Shown in pieces: positions 34,199 through 43,813 of a DNA stretch of 64,000 nt. The position numbers were made by a program, and so were the translations under genes. Numbering within the stretch: the first letter of the stretch is position 1; the number at the start of each line of letters is the position of its first letter. The notes beneath the pieces were generated by a model. That model was given only the letters and a program-made list of their open reading frames with translations. It searched no databases and was not told the DNA's origin. The stretch is from Maniola hyperantus (lineage: Eukaryota > Arthropoda > Insecta > Lepidoptera > Nymphalidae): NCBI RefSeq assembly GCF_902806685.2, contig NC_048539.1, positions 1,748,501 to 1,812,500 on the forward strand. The letters are read 5' to 3'.

Positions 34199-34683
34199 TA
34201 TAGGTACTTGTAGTATGGATTTTAAAAAACTTTGGCCAGTGCACTTGTAAGAGTTCCAAAGTCGTCAGTGAAATTAAACACCGATCCCGTATTTCATCTG
34301 CCAAGTTGCCGAGTTTCGCGCGAAATGCCTTACTAAAAATTCCCGTCCCGTCTATAAATAGCGCCACGTCACTACACTTGATATAATTTTAATTAAACTC
34401 CATTCTGAAATGTGAGGGGATAGAAAAGAACATTATGTTCGTTTTTTCGAAAAATTCTTTTCAAAAAGCTGACTTCAAATTGCACTTCAATTAATTCCTA
34501 CATTTTGTTCTACTCGTGACTCTTTGGATTTGGACGATCATCGTTTTTGGTTGTTTCTTTCACGATTTATTGCGATGTTCTAGCTCGGAAAAGAAATATT
34601 TCATACAGCCAAAATAATATAATGTTCATAACTATATATTATACGGAACCCTAAACACTTGGCCTGTTTTTCTTATTACTTAC

Positions 34684-34903
34684 TAGCTGATACCCGTGAC
34701 TTGGATGTAGATCTCGCGTGGATTTAGTTTTTAAAAATCCAGTGAGAACTCTTTTATTTTCCGGGATAAAAAGTAGCCTATGTCACTCTCCAGGTCTTCA
34801 ACTATAACCTTGCAAAAAATCACGTTGATCCGTTGCTTCTTTGCGACGTGAATGAAGGGCAAACCAACAAACAAACACACTTTCACATTTATAATAGGGG
34901 TAC
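34684..34903 (-). mobile_element. H2 (CTAG-ended) element
   Basis: CTAGCTGATACCCGTGACTT (terminus with a small insertion), TTTTCCGGGATAAAAAGTAG, GTCACTCTCCAGGTCTTC and TTTCACATTTATAATAGGGG. Confidence 0.7.
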
Positions 34904-35220
34904 ATATATATAATAGTGATAAATTTGTTAGTTACCATAACAAGGAACTCTGGAGATAAAAATATACCTTACAAAATTAACGAGATTAGTCACTAAATAA
35001 AATTGAAAATTTTACGTACTCTCGTAAATATTCTCTACGTGCCCGACGACACGGAATAGCGGAAAAAATCTTTGTTGAATCGCGCCGCATTCAAGTCGCG
35101 AGTCACATAAAAACATTCTTATTTCTCCCCTTATCAAAGCCGGGTGTGGTACAAGGCACAAGCTTCTAGATTTCCTTACTTTTCTAAGCATAACATTCCA
35201 CCGGCCCAAGCATAATAAAA

Positions 35221-35430
35221 TTAATACTGCGAAAAGCTTTCTCGTAGCTTTTGTAATGCTTTAAAGATGCTAAATCCTGTAAGAAATCTTTGATTTTCTT
35301 GAGTAAAAAGTAACCTGTCACTCTCCAGGTTTTTAACTATACCCATGCAAAAAAATATTTCGATCCGTAGCTTCGTTCCCACGTGAATGAAGGACGAACC
35401 AATAAACCGACAAACGAACACACTTACTCC
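35221..35430 (-). mobile_element. H2 element, diverged
   Basis: Retains GTCACTCTCCAGGTTTTTAA, CTATACCCATGCAAAAAAAT and ACAAACGAACACACTTA, but the GC-rich terminus is gone. Confidence 0.55.
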
Positions 35431-35960
35431 TCGCGACAGGTCGAAATGACCTAGTCTTAGTACTAGTGCTGCACGAGTCCGCCTTGAGAGCGTTAGACGT
35501 TGGGATTAGAGAGCAACAATCTCTTAATTTTTATTTATGTCCACGGCGTTACCACAACAATGGCGTTTTGAGTTATTCTGGTTATACACGTACACTTCGC
35601 GACAGGTCGACATGAGTGAGTCGTGCAGGGGGATGCCCCGCTCACCTACACAGCGCCCACGCTATCCTAGTCCTAGTGTTGCACAAGTCTGCATTGACAG
35701 CGTTAAACTTTGGGATTATAGACGCAACAATTTCTATGAACCCACCTTTCTTTCTCTTTTGAGACTACTAAATCTCTATCCGCTCACAAATTGCACCGCC
35801 TCGTAAATCGTAATCAAGGGGCGCGATAAATCCCGTCTTATGTGATAGTGGAACGGAATCAGGCGCGGTCGCTTTCGCCGCTGAAATTCTTATTTATGTC
35901 CACGGCTACATGGCCACGGCGATACAACAACAAAGGCGTGTTGAGTTATTCTGGCGATAC
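35431..35960 (+). repeat. Diverged tandem duplication
   Basis: Blocks CGCGACAGGTCGA, CCTAGTC..GTGCTGCACGAGTC and TTATTTATGTCCACGGCG recur in order at about 35435-35560 and 35598-35920, with insertions in the second set. A small frame at 35537-35806 across it shows no domain. Confidence 0.5.
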
Positions 35961-36129
35961 AAGTACGTGCTCCACTAAATAGAGAAAAATTATTTCGTAA
36001 AGCTCTTTATAGCTTAGAGATGAAACCCTACTTAGAACCATAGAACTCCCGTTAAAAATAAAATAAAATAAAAATCTTTTTTATTCGAATAAACTTTTAA
36101 AAGTACTTTCGTATAGTCGGATGCATCTA

Positions 36130-36290
36130 CCACTTAGAATAGAATAGAATAGAATAGAATGTTTTTTATTCATGTAAACTTTTTACAAGTGTTTATGAAT
36201 AGTCAGGTAGTTTTAATTTACCACTGGTTCGGAACGCCGTTCCCACCGAGATGAACCAGCAAGAAACTCGGCGGTTGCTCTTTTCAAATA
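36130..36290 (+). repeat. Dispersed repeat with TAGAA microsatellite
   Basis: Second copy of the unit at 4212: TAGAATAGAATAGAATAGAA run, TTTTTTATTCATGTAAACTT, and AGAAACTCGGCGGTTGCTCT. Confidence 0.7.
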
Positions 36291-36472
36291 TTTGATATAG
36301 GTACAATATTATGCCATGTATAAAATAGTATTTGCAGTCTTGTACGTCGCCGGAACGAGCTGCAGGTCAAATCCACGCTCTTTTATCATTTAGATGAGTT
36401 AGAGAGTTAGAATTGTAACGTAGTTTTTAACTGACTTCTAAAAAGGATGTGGTTCTCAATTCAGCCCGTTTT

Positions 36473-36897
36473 TAGGGTTCCGTATCTCAAAAGGAAAAAC
36501 GGAACCCTTATAGGATCACTTTGTTGTTTGTCTGTCTGTCTGTCAAGAAACCTACAGGGTACTTCCCGTTGACCTAGAATCATGAAATTTGGCAGGTAGG
36601 TAGATTTTATAGCTGAAATTTGGGGAAAAATCTGAAAACCGCGAATTTAGGGTTAGATCACACAAAAAAAATTACATTGTGGTAATGAACTAATAATTAG
36701 TATTTTAAACTTTCGAAGTGAGTGACTATATCAAGTGGGGTATCATATGAAAGGTCTTCACCTGTACATACTAAAACAGATTTATTTTTATTTTTATGCA
36801 TCATAGTTTTTGAATTATCGTGCAAAATGTCGAAAAATACGACTGTAGTACGGAACCCTCATTGCGCGAGCCTGACTCGCACTAGGCCGGTTTTTTT
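36473..36897 (+). mobile_element. 'G' element, full length
   Basis: TTTTTAGGGTTCCGTATCTC to AGGCCGGTTTTTTT. It keeps ACTATATCAAGTGGGGTATC and GACTGTAGTACGGAACCCTC. Used here as the unbroken reference for the copy split at 43541/48661. Confidence 0.75.
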
Positions 36898-36992
36898 AAC
36901 TGTATGTACACCAATTTTTTCGATGTTTACGGACCGATTTGTAAAAAAAAATTTAATTGACAGACGATGTTTTAGTTATTAGTGATGGTAGT

Positions 36993-37226
36993 AATAACTT
37001 TTCGGAGTTATGTGCGTTTTAACTAAATATCACTTGCTTTAACGGTAAAGGAAAACATCGTGAGGAAACCTGCATGTCTCCATAATGTTCTCAAAGGTGT
37101 GTGAAGTCTACCAATCCGCACATGGCTAGCCTAGGTAGACTATGGCCAAAACCCTTCTCACTCTGAGAGGAGACCCGTGCTCTGTAGTGAGCCGGTGATA
37201 GGTTGATCATGATAATGATGATGATG
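36993..37226 (+). repeat. SINE-2, headless, with GATGAT tail
   Basis: ACTTTTCGGAGTTATGTGCG, AACATCGTGAGGAAACCTGC, GGTGTGTGAAGTCTACCAAT, CTCTGTAGTGAGCC, then ATGATAATGATGATGATGG. The tRNA head is missing. Confidence 0.8.
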
Positions 37227-37292
37227 GTAGCAATAGAAAGGTACTAAGAATTTCAACTAGTATTCTACAAATTATTATATATAAAATATACA

Positions 37293-37466
37293 GAGCCTCA
37301 ATAGCTCAACCAGTAAAGGAGTGGACTGAAAACCGAAAGGTCGACGGTTCAAACCCCGCCCGTTGTACTATTGTCGTACCTACTCCTAGCACAAGCCTGA
37401 CGCTTAGTTGGAGAGGAAAGGGGAATATTAGTTATTTAACATGGCTAATATTCTTTAAAAAAAAAT
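37293..37466 (+). repeat. SINE-1, tRNA-derived
   Basis: Full SINE-1 with head GAGCCTCAATAGCTCAACC, B-box GGTTCAAACCC and an A-rich tail. Confidence 0.85.
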
Positions 37467-37678
37467 ATATAGCATTCTAGAGCGAGATCAAAACAAACAG
37501 TTCAAGCAACTCGGTATTGAATATCTTGACTCGTGGTTCCGGAACAACAGTTTTATTGTGTCTGTTACCTCCAAGTTGTAATTCTCTTACACTTAAACTG
37601 TCTTGTATTATAACTGTTTTCTGCTGAGATTGTTAAACTTTATCTCAACAAAGTTATAATTTTACCTACCTAATCCGC

Positions 37679-38494
37679 ACCCTTATTATAAATGCGAAAG
37701 TGTGTTTGTTTGTTGGTTTGTCCTTCAGTCACGTCACAACGAAGCAACCGATTGACATGATTTTTAGCATGGGTACCCTTATTATAAATGCGAAAGTGTG
37801 TTTGTTTGTTGGTTTGTCCTTCAGTCACGTCGCAACGAAGCAACCGATTGACGTGATTTTTAGCATGGGTACCCTTATTATAAATGCGAAAGTGTGTTTG
37901 TTTGTTGGTTTGTTGGTTTGTCCTTCAGTCACGTCGCAACGAAGCAACCGATTGACGTGATTTTTAGCATGGGTACCGTTATTATAAATGCGAAAGTGTG
38001 TTTGTTTGTTGGTTTGTCCTTCAGTCACGTCGCAACGAAGCAACCGATTGACGTGATTTTTAGCATGGGTACCCTTATTATAAATGCGAAAGTGTGTTTG
38101 TTTGTTGGTTTGTTGGTTTGTCCTTCAGTCACGTCGCAACGAAGCAACCGATTGACGTGATTTTTAGCATGGGTACCCTTATTATAAATGCGAAAGTGTG
38201 TTTGTTTGTTGGTTTGTTGGTTTGTCCTTCAGTCACGTCGCAACGAAGCAACCGATTGACGTGATTTTTAGCATGGGTACCCTTATTATAAATGCGAAAG
38301 TGTGTTTGTTTGTTGGTTTGTTGGTTTGTCTTTCAATCACGTAGCAATGGAGCAACGGATTGACGTGATTTTAAGCATGGGTATAGTCAAAGACCTGGAG
38401 AGTGACATAGGCAACTTTTTCCCAGAAAATCAACGAGTTCCCAAAGGATTTTTAAAAACCTAAATCCACGCGAACGAAGTCACGGGATAGCTAG
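37679..38494 (+). mobile_element. H2 element with sevenfold internal tandem array
   Basis: The front of an H2 element (ACCCTTATTATAAATGCG to TTAGCATGGGT) is repeated seven times. Unit starts are at 37679, 37775, 37871, 37975, 38071, 38175 and 38279. Units are 96 or 104 bp; the 8-bp difference is one extra GTTGGTTT. The last unit runs on through GAGAGTGACATAGGCAACTT to the hairpin (GCGAACGAAGTCACGG) and CTAG at 38494. Confidence 0.9.
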
Positions 38495-38544
38495 TATACC
38501 TATGTAAGGTACAACGAGCCGTGATAGCCTAGTAGTTAAAACAT

Positions 38545-38845
38545 ACGAGTTAGCCCTTTACTGCAATCTCACCTGATGGTAAGTGATGATGCAGTCTAAG
38601 ATGTTAGCGGCCTAACCTGGAAGAGGTATGGCAGTTTTTATTTAACCCATACCCCTTTGGTTTCTACACGGCATCGTACCGGAACGCTAAATCGCTTGGC
38701 GGCACGGCTTTGCCTGTAGGGTGGTAACTTGCCACGGCCGAGGCCTCCCACCAGACCAGACCAGAAATTTAGAAATTATAAAATTCCAAACCCCTGCCAG
38801 GAATCGAACCCGAGACCTCCCACTAATAAGACCACAGCGCTCAAA
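38545..38845 (-). repeat. SINE-3, tRNA-derived
   Basis: Antisense SINE-3 with body TACACGGCATCGTACCGGAA and B-box complement GGAATCGAACCC. The tRNA head is cut at about GACCACAGCGCTCA. Confidence 0.8.
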
Positions 38846-39852
38846 AAACGCGAACTTCGTCTCGTTCAAACTTGGTCGTATGTATGTAATTTTCTTTCTC
38901 AAATTTTATTCCACTTGTATGTTCAATTTAGTGCAACATTTTCACACAGATGTTAGCAACTGTTCTTACTTTTAGTATCACGTAATAAGCTGAATATTGT
39001 GTAATCCGTTGGCAAGCCAGACTTGAAGTTTCAGTTGGGACGGGTAACATCGTAACATTTGAGAAAATTGTAGCCAGCTGGGCTATAAGCCCGCTATAGT
39101 CATAGCATGTCATTGATATACAGTGTGTTCTTTTTAACTATAACAGTAAATATAGGGAAATCGTGGCAACCCCCTGCCAGACACCCTTAAAACTTTTAAA
39201 CTTTAAGGGTGTCTGGCAGAGGGTTGACGTGATATATGAAAATATAAAAAAGTAGACTTTATCTTAGGTTAGTAAGTTTTTACAACTACATTATTTATTA
39301 TTGTATATACCTACATTTATTCTAAATCTATTCTGTTAAAATAGTTTTACTTATAATTTTAAGTAATCTCTTTTAGCCTTCTGTTATAACTAGATTTAAA
39401 TATAAATAATAATTATGTATTTACGCTGTTGATTACTTTCAAATAAACAAAATAAAAAAAAAATAAAAAAAATATTACCTGTTGTTTCCCAAAGCCACAA
39501 ACAAACATCTAAACAAACGTTCCTCCCAATGTTGGGGGCACACACGCTCAGCTTTTATAAAATAACAAAGGTCTGGCACGCGCTGGCTCTGTCTATATTT
39601 CAATACTTACCTACTTTGTACTTTGTACTATGCTTTGGCATAAAAAAAAAGAAATAAGAACTGTGTCAAAATATAATGCCATTATCATAAGCTGATAAAA
39701 TCAAAATACCCGAGAAAACATATCCTTTTCATAAAGATAAACATCAAAAAGAAAAATACATAACATAATTCATTACTCGATGATATTTTCAAGTTCATTC
39801 GCAATTGAACGTTAAGTTATTCTGAAGCTTCTTTGTAAGCTAAGTAATTAAC
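38846..39852. other. Upstream flank of the SLC6-like gene, no other gene seen
   Basis: AT-rich. It holds a hairpin at 39168-39225 and a fragment related to the large foldback at 25075 (CCAATGTTGGGGGCACACAC, about 39525). No TATA box or initiator is clear enough to call a promoter for the gene starting at 39853. Confidence 0.45.
39168..39225. repeat. Hairpin, 24-bp arms
   Basis: CCTGCCAGACACCCTTAAA is mirrored by TTTAAGGGTGTCTGGCAG around ACTTTTAAAC, with one mismatch towards the outside. Related CCAGACAC/GTGTCTGG fragments occur at 25375-25550 and 55430. Confidence 0.8.
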
Positions 39853-40011
39853 ATGGAGAATACTTTGGGACTTGTTGAGGAGAAAAGTTTGGCTGAGGAT
39901 GAATGGCCGACGGGGAAGAGCGTTGTATCTTTGGCGGCGATTCGGGTATACCAGAAGCAAGATGAATCACGGGAGCAGATGAATCAAGCGAATTTAGTAG
40001 TTATACCACAG
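39853..40011 (+). CDS. SLC6-like gene exon 1 (N-terminal cytosolic)
   Basis: ATG to a CCACAG|GTAAGC donor, 53 codons, phase 0. The peptide starts MENTLGLVEEKSLAEDEW and is acidic and hydrophilic, as expected for the cytosolic N-tail of an SLC6 protein. The start is the first ATG of the open frame; an in-frame stop (TAA, in GCTAAGTAATTAAC) lies just upstream. An RTE LINE remnant begins 8 bp after the donor. An upstream non-coding exon cannot be excluded. Confidence 0.65.
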
Positions 40012-40018
40012 GTAAGCT

Positions 40019-40410
40019 ATGGGTCTCATAAGAAAGCTCAGAGTCACTCAGCGAGCGATGGAGAGAGCTATGCTTGGAGTTTCTCTACGTGATCAAATCA
40101 GAAATGAGGAGATCCGTAGGAGAACTAGAGTAACCGATATAGCTCGACGGGTTGCGAAGCTGAAGTGGCAATGGCCAGGGCACATAGTTCGTAAAAACCA
40201 GTAGACGTTGGGGTCCCAAGGTGCTGGAATGGCGACCTCGCACCGGAGGACGCAGTGTTGGAAGACCTCCCACTAGGTGGACGGACATCATCAGACGAGT
40301 CGCTGGGAGCCGCTGGATTCAGGCGGTGCAAGACCGTGGCGTGTGGGAGTCCAAACAAGAGATCTATGTCCAGCAGTCTATCGGTTGATGATGATGATGA
40401 TGACTGATGA
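40019..40410 (+). mobile_element. RTE-type LINE 3' end in intron 1
   Basis: Contains KLRVTQRAMERAMLGVSLRD, then VTDIARRVAKLKWQW and WRPRTGRRSVGRP, the last also in shifted frames, and a GATGATGATGATGATGA tail. It starts 8 bp after the exon 1 donor and ends about 60 bp before exon 2, so it makes up most of intron 1. Confidence 0.85.
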
Positions 40411-40471
40411 GTGGCAAAATTTACAAATAAACGTTTTTCTTTCAGTAATTCATTCTATTTTGTCCTTACAG

Positions 40472-40599
40472 CAAAGAATACACACAGACAGACCAACCGT
40501 TCCTGCTACGCTTATGGAGAAACTGTCATACTACAGAGCGTTCACTTCTTCTTCGAGTAAGATAGAAATGCTGTGCATGCAGCAGAATAATGTTAATAG
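40472..40599 (+). CDS. SLC6-like gene exon 2 (start of TM1)
   Basis: Acceptor TTGTCCTTACAG, donor AATAG|GTAATT, 128 nt, ending two bases into a codon. It encodes a segment ending SSSSKIEMLCMQQNNVNR. SKIE resembles the family's SKxE/F lead into TM1, and NNV-N-R resembles the GNVWR motif. The region is about six residues shorter than the family TM1 lead. Confidence 0.65.
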
Positions 40600-40610
40600 G
40601 TAATTGGTAA

Positions 40611-40765
40611 AACACTTTACATTACGCGGCTGAAAATAATGTACATCGACCTTTAGAAAGAGATAGCAGTTTTATAGAGCATTGTCTCTGTTGTTGAGAC
40701 CGACAAAACGTCACATTGGTATGAGTGATAAAGAGACCGCTCTACAATGCCAAAACCTCATTTTT
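40611..40765. mobile_element. MITE family M, copy 4 (intron 2)
   Basis: ACATTACGCGGCTGAAAATA, CGACCTTTAGAAAGAGATAG, and TTGTTGAGACCGACAAAACG. Homologous to 10500, 13665 and 16618. It starts about 11 bp after the exon 2 donor. Confidence 0.6.
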
Positions 40766-40772
40766 AACCGAC

Positions 40773-41272
40773 TTCAAAAAAAGGAGGAGGTTCTCGATTC
40801 GTTTTTTTTATGTATGTTCCCCGATTACTCAAAAACGCCTGGACCGATTTTGAAAATTCTTTTTTTGTTTAAAAGGGTATACTTCAAAGTTGGTCCCATT
40901 TCAATTTGGTGAAGATCTGATGAACATCTTCGAAGATAGATACTGGAACTCCTCAACGGATAAGAGTAAATTGTTCGCGATCAGTGTAATAGCTTAGTAA
41001 ACAGTAGATTTTTAACCAGTCATAGCATAATTCCATGGGGCCACTAAAAATTGTGAAATAAAAAATTTTTACAAAAAAAATGAGGTGCCATTGTGGAGTC
41101 CCATAAAAATATGAAGTCCAGACGATTCGCGCAGCTAAAGCTAATTGGCACCGGCACCAAAAAGTATTATTATGGAACTATATTAACTCTTGTATACATA
41201 ATATATTCGGTAATAAATTAAATTATTTTTCAATTTTTAGTGTTTATGTAACGAAGTCGGTTTTTATTTTTT
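40773..41272. mobile_element. 500-bp element with ACCGACTTC ends (intron 2)
   Basis: Left end TTTTTAACCGACTTCAAAAA, right end GAAGTCGGTTTTTATTTTTT. The body contains TGGACCGATTTTGAAAATTC and GTGGAGTCCCATAAAAATAT. Non-coding inverted-end element; minimal derivatives occur at 27021 and 50034. Confidence 0.65.
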
Positions 41273-41368
41273 TTGTAATAAAACCGATATAGGATTAATT
41301 TTTGCTGCGTTCTTATACTGTCTGCTGTGTAACTTAGTAACTAATTTTTAATTTTGTTTTTTTAACAG

Positions 41369-41500
41369 GTTTACATGGTTTTACATATCCAATGCTCTCT
41401 GCAAAAGTCTTTCTATGACATACGTTTATATTTTCCTAAGCGCCTACGCACCGGATCATCATTTATTTGTGCCAAAAATGGTGCCTATATTTTATGGCAA
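41369..41500 (+). CDS. SLC6-like gene exon 3 (end of TM1 joined to TM3-like)
   Basis: Acceptor TTTTTAACAG, donor GGCAA|GTATTA, 132 nt. Reads FTWFYISNALCK, then a hydrophobic SMTYVYIFLSAY, then LFVPKMVPIFYGK. In SLC6 proteins about 55 more residues (TM2 and part of TM3) lie between the TM1 motif and the EL2 cysteine, so a segment is missing here. Either an exon was lost or overlooked, or the protein is shortened. Confidence 0.65.
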
Positions 41501-41517
41501 GTATTATATAGCCCAGT

Positions 41518-41690
41518 GGGCGGTGATAGCCTAGTGGTAAAGACGTCTGCCTCCAATTCGGGAGGTCAGGGGTTCGATTCCGGGTACGCACCTCTAACTT
41601 TTCGGAGTTATGTGCGTTTTGAGCAATTAAATATCACTTGCTTTAACAGTGAACTGAAACACCGTGTAGAAACTGCATTCCTGGTAGATA
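41518..41690 (+). repeat. SINE-2 with tRNA head (intron 3)
   Basis: GGCGGTGATAGCCTAGTGGT and B-box GGGGTTCGATTCC, then CTTTTCGGAGTTATGTGCG. Starts about 17 bp after the exon 3 donor. The 3' half is lost at about 41690. Confidence 0.85.
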
Positions 41691-41759
41691 AAATAGGTAA
41701 AGATAAAAATGGAGATAGATATACATAGGCAGAGGTAAGGATAAAAATAAAGATAATTT

Positions 41760-42800
41760 TATAAATCAAACTAGCAGTTGCCCGCGACTTCGTCCGCGTA
41801 AAATTTCTGGTTTCTCATGAGATCTGAAATTTTCCCGATGCAAAAGGCCTCACTTACCTACTCACTCAGTCTCACCTTAAGGCACGGAACCCAGTATACC
41901 GAAATGCCAATTTTCATATAACATTTCAACCCCCATTTCACCCCCTTAGGGGAAGAATTTAGTTAGATCCTTTATTATCTGATACCTACCCCCTAGAAAG
42001 GACCTACGTCACGTTAATTTCAAGTAAAAATAACAAACTTTCACGCCCTTAGGGGGGGACTTTTTCAAAACCGTTTCTTAGCTGACACCTACGTCCTAGA
42101 AAGAACCTACTTACATTCCAAATTTCACGTTTGTAGGCTTTATAGTTCCTGAGATTTCGTGATTATTCAGTCAGTCAGTGAATGAGTGGTATTTCGCTTT
42201 TATATATTTAGATAGATAAAGGATGATTTTATGCTTGACCGTGCCGGGCACAAGCCTTGTACGGGTTTTCCGAGCCCCGTACGTGCCTCAGTTCATGCAC
42301 CGAGTGTATTATAACGCGAGCGTGTTACGAGTGTGTATGAATTGTTTTTGTTTTTAAAACATTTTTGAATTGAATTTCAAATGGTTTTCAATTCAATTCA
42401 ATTCAATTCTCTTTATTGCGAATTTGGGTTAGTTTACAGATCTTAAAGGTATTATTAGTGTAGGTACATCCAAATTCTACTTTGCGGCATGCAATGATAT
42501 AATAATATTTCGAAATCATAGTTTTGTTTGTGATTGGTCGGTGGCTCAAAATGGTTAACGGCCACTGAGATTTTCATCTCTATCATTTGTATGGGATTAC
42601 GTAACAGAGAGAGCCCTATACTAACTTCTTTCCTTGGATAGAGTATAGTAATGGTAATATTGTAATGTTCCAGGTTTAAACTGGATTAACGTAATCAGTG
42701 CTAGATTCCTCGTCCAAACTATGTCGTACAACACGGCTTTTCATTTTTATTACGCTATAGCTGGAGTGATCTTCAGGACTCCCTGGAATAGGTAAGGAGA
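41760..42800. other. Intron 3, CTAG-ended fragments and AT-rich DNA
   Basis: 41775-42210 has a CTAG-type terminus (CCGCGACTTCGTCCGCGTAA), repeated CCCCCTTAGG blocks and a CAGT run, a diverged H1-like copy. About 42385-42415 is an AATTC pentamer run. No exon-like frame for the missing TM2 segment was found here. Confidence 0.5.
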
Positions 42801-42803
42801 GTA

Positions 42804-43266
<463 letters not shown>

Positions 43267-43321
43267 AACCACCTTAAGCCACGAAATAAGTCTAAAATCT
43301 GTAGCTCACAGTTCACACTAC

Positions 43322-43541
43322 TTTTTAGGGTTCCGTACCTCAAAAGGAAAAACGGAACCCTTATAGGATCACTTTGTTGTCTGTCTGTCTGTCTGTCTAT
43401 CAAGAAACCTATACTATACTTCCCGCTGACCTAGAATCATGAAATTTGGCAGACAGGTAGGTCTTATGGCTGACATTCGGGGAAAAATCTGAAAACCGTG
43501 AATTTGTGGTAACATCACACAAAAAAAATTAAACTAATAGT
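43322..43541 (+). mobile_element. 'G' element, 5' half (split by gypsy)
   Basis: TTTTTAGGGTTCCGTACCTC through CTGT run and GAATCATGAAATTTGGCAGA to AAACTAATAGT, where the retrotransposon enters. It continues at 48661. Confidence 0.8.
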
Positions 43542-43805
43542 ATGAGCTAATAAAATGCTTGGCTCACATAAAATAAAAGTATATTACAAATAACAATCAC
43601 TTGAATTACATAGGCACGAGGTAAATAATGTTAACGCGGCAGGGCTCGTGACGAGCTCGCTGTCTTGCGTGCGTGCACGTTGTCGAACATGGGAGTACTG
43701 AGGGGCAGACGGAGGAGCGGGACGCGCCTGCGGCGGTCACGGGGAAATGCTTGGCGGCACCCCCGCGCCCCACTGTCGCGTACAATGCCTACACGTTGCC
43801 TTACA
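43542..43805 (-). repeat. Gypsy copy 1, 3' LTR
   Basis: 264 bp; on the minus strand it starts TGTAAGGCAACGTG and ends TTAGCTCAT. Same length and, by eye, same sequence as the 5' LTR at 48397-48660. The plus strand carries AATAAA at 43549-43554 and again near 43572. Confidence 0.92.
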
Positions 43806-43813
43806 TCTCCCCC
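43806..43813 (-). promoter_or_regulatory. Polypurine tract
   Basis: GGGGGAGA on the minus strand directly before the 3' LTR; it primes plus-strand synthesis in LTR elements. The gag-pol stop codon (43814-43816) abuts it. Confidence 0.8.

Noticed and set aside
37700..38160. Frames encoding repeated VCLFVGLSFSHVATKQ-like peptides
   Set aside because: They follow from the tandem front-end array of the H2 element, which is non-coding in all other copies.
40019..40402. Extension of SLC6-like exon 1 through the intron
   Set aside because: The continuing frame is RTE LINE sequence. The GTAAGC donor at 40012 gives an exact phase match to exon 2.
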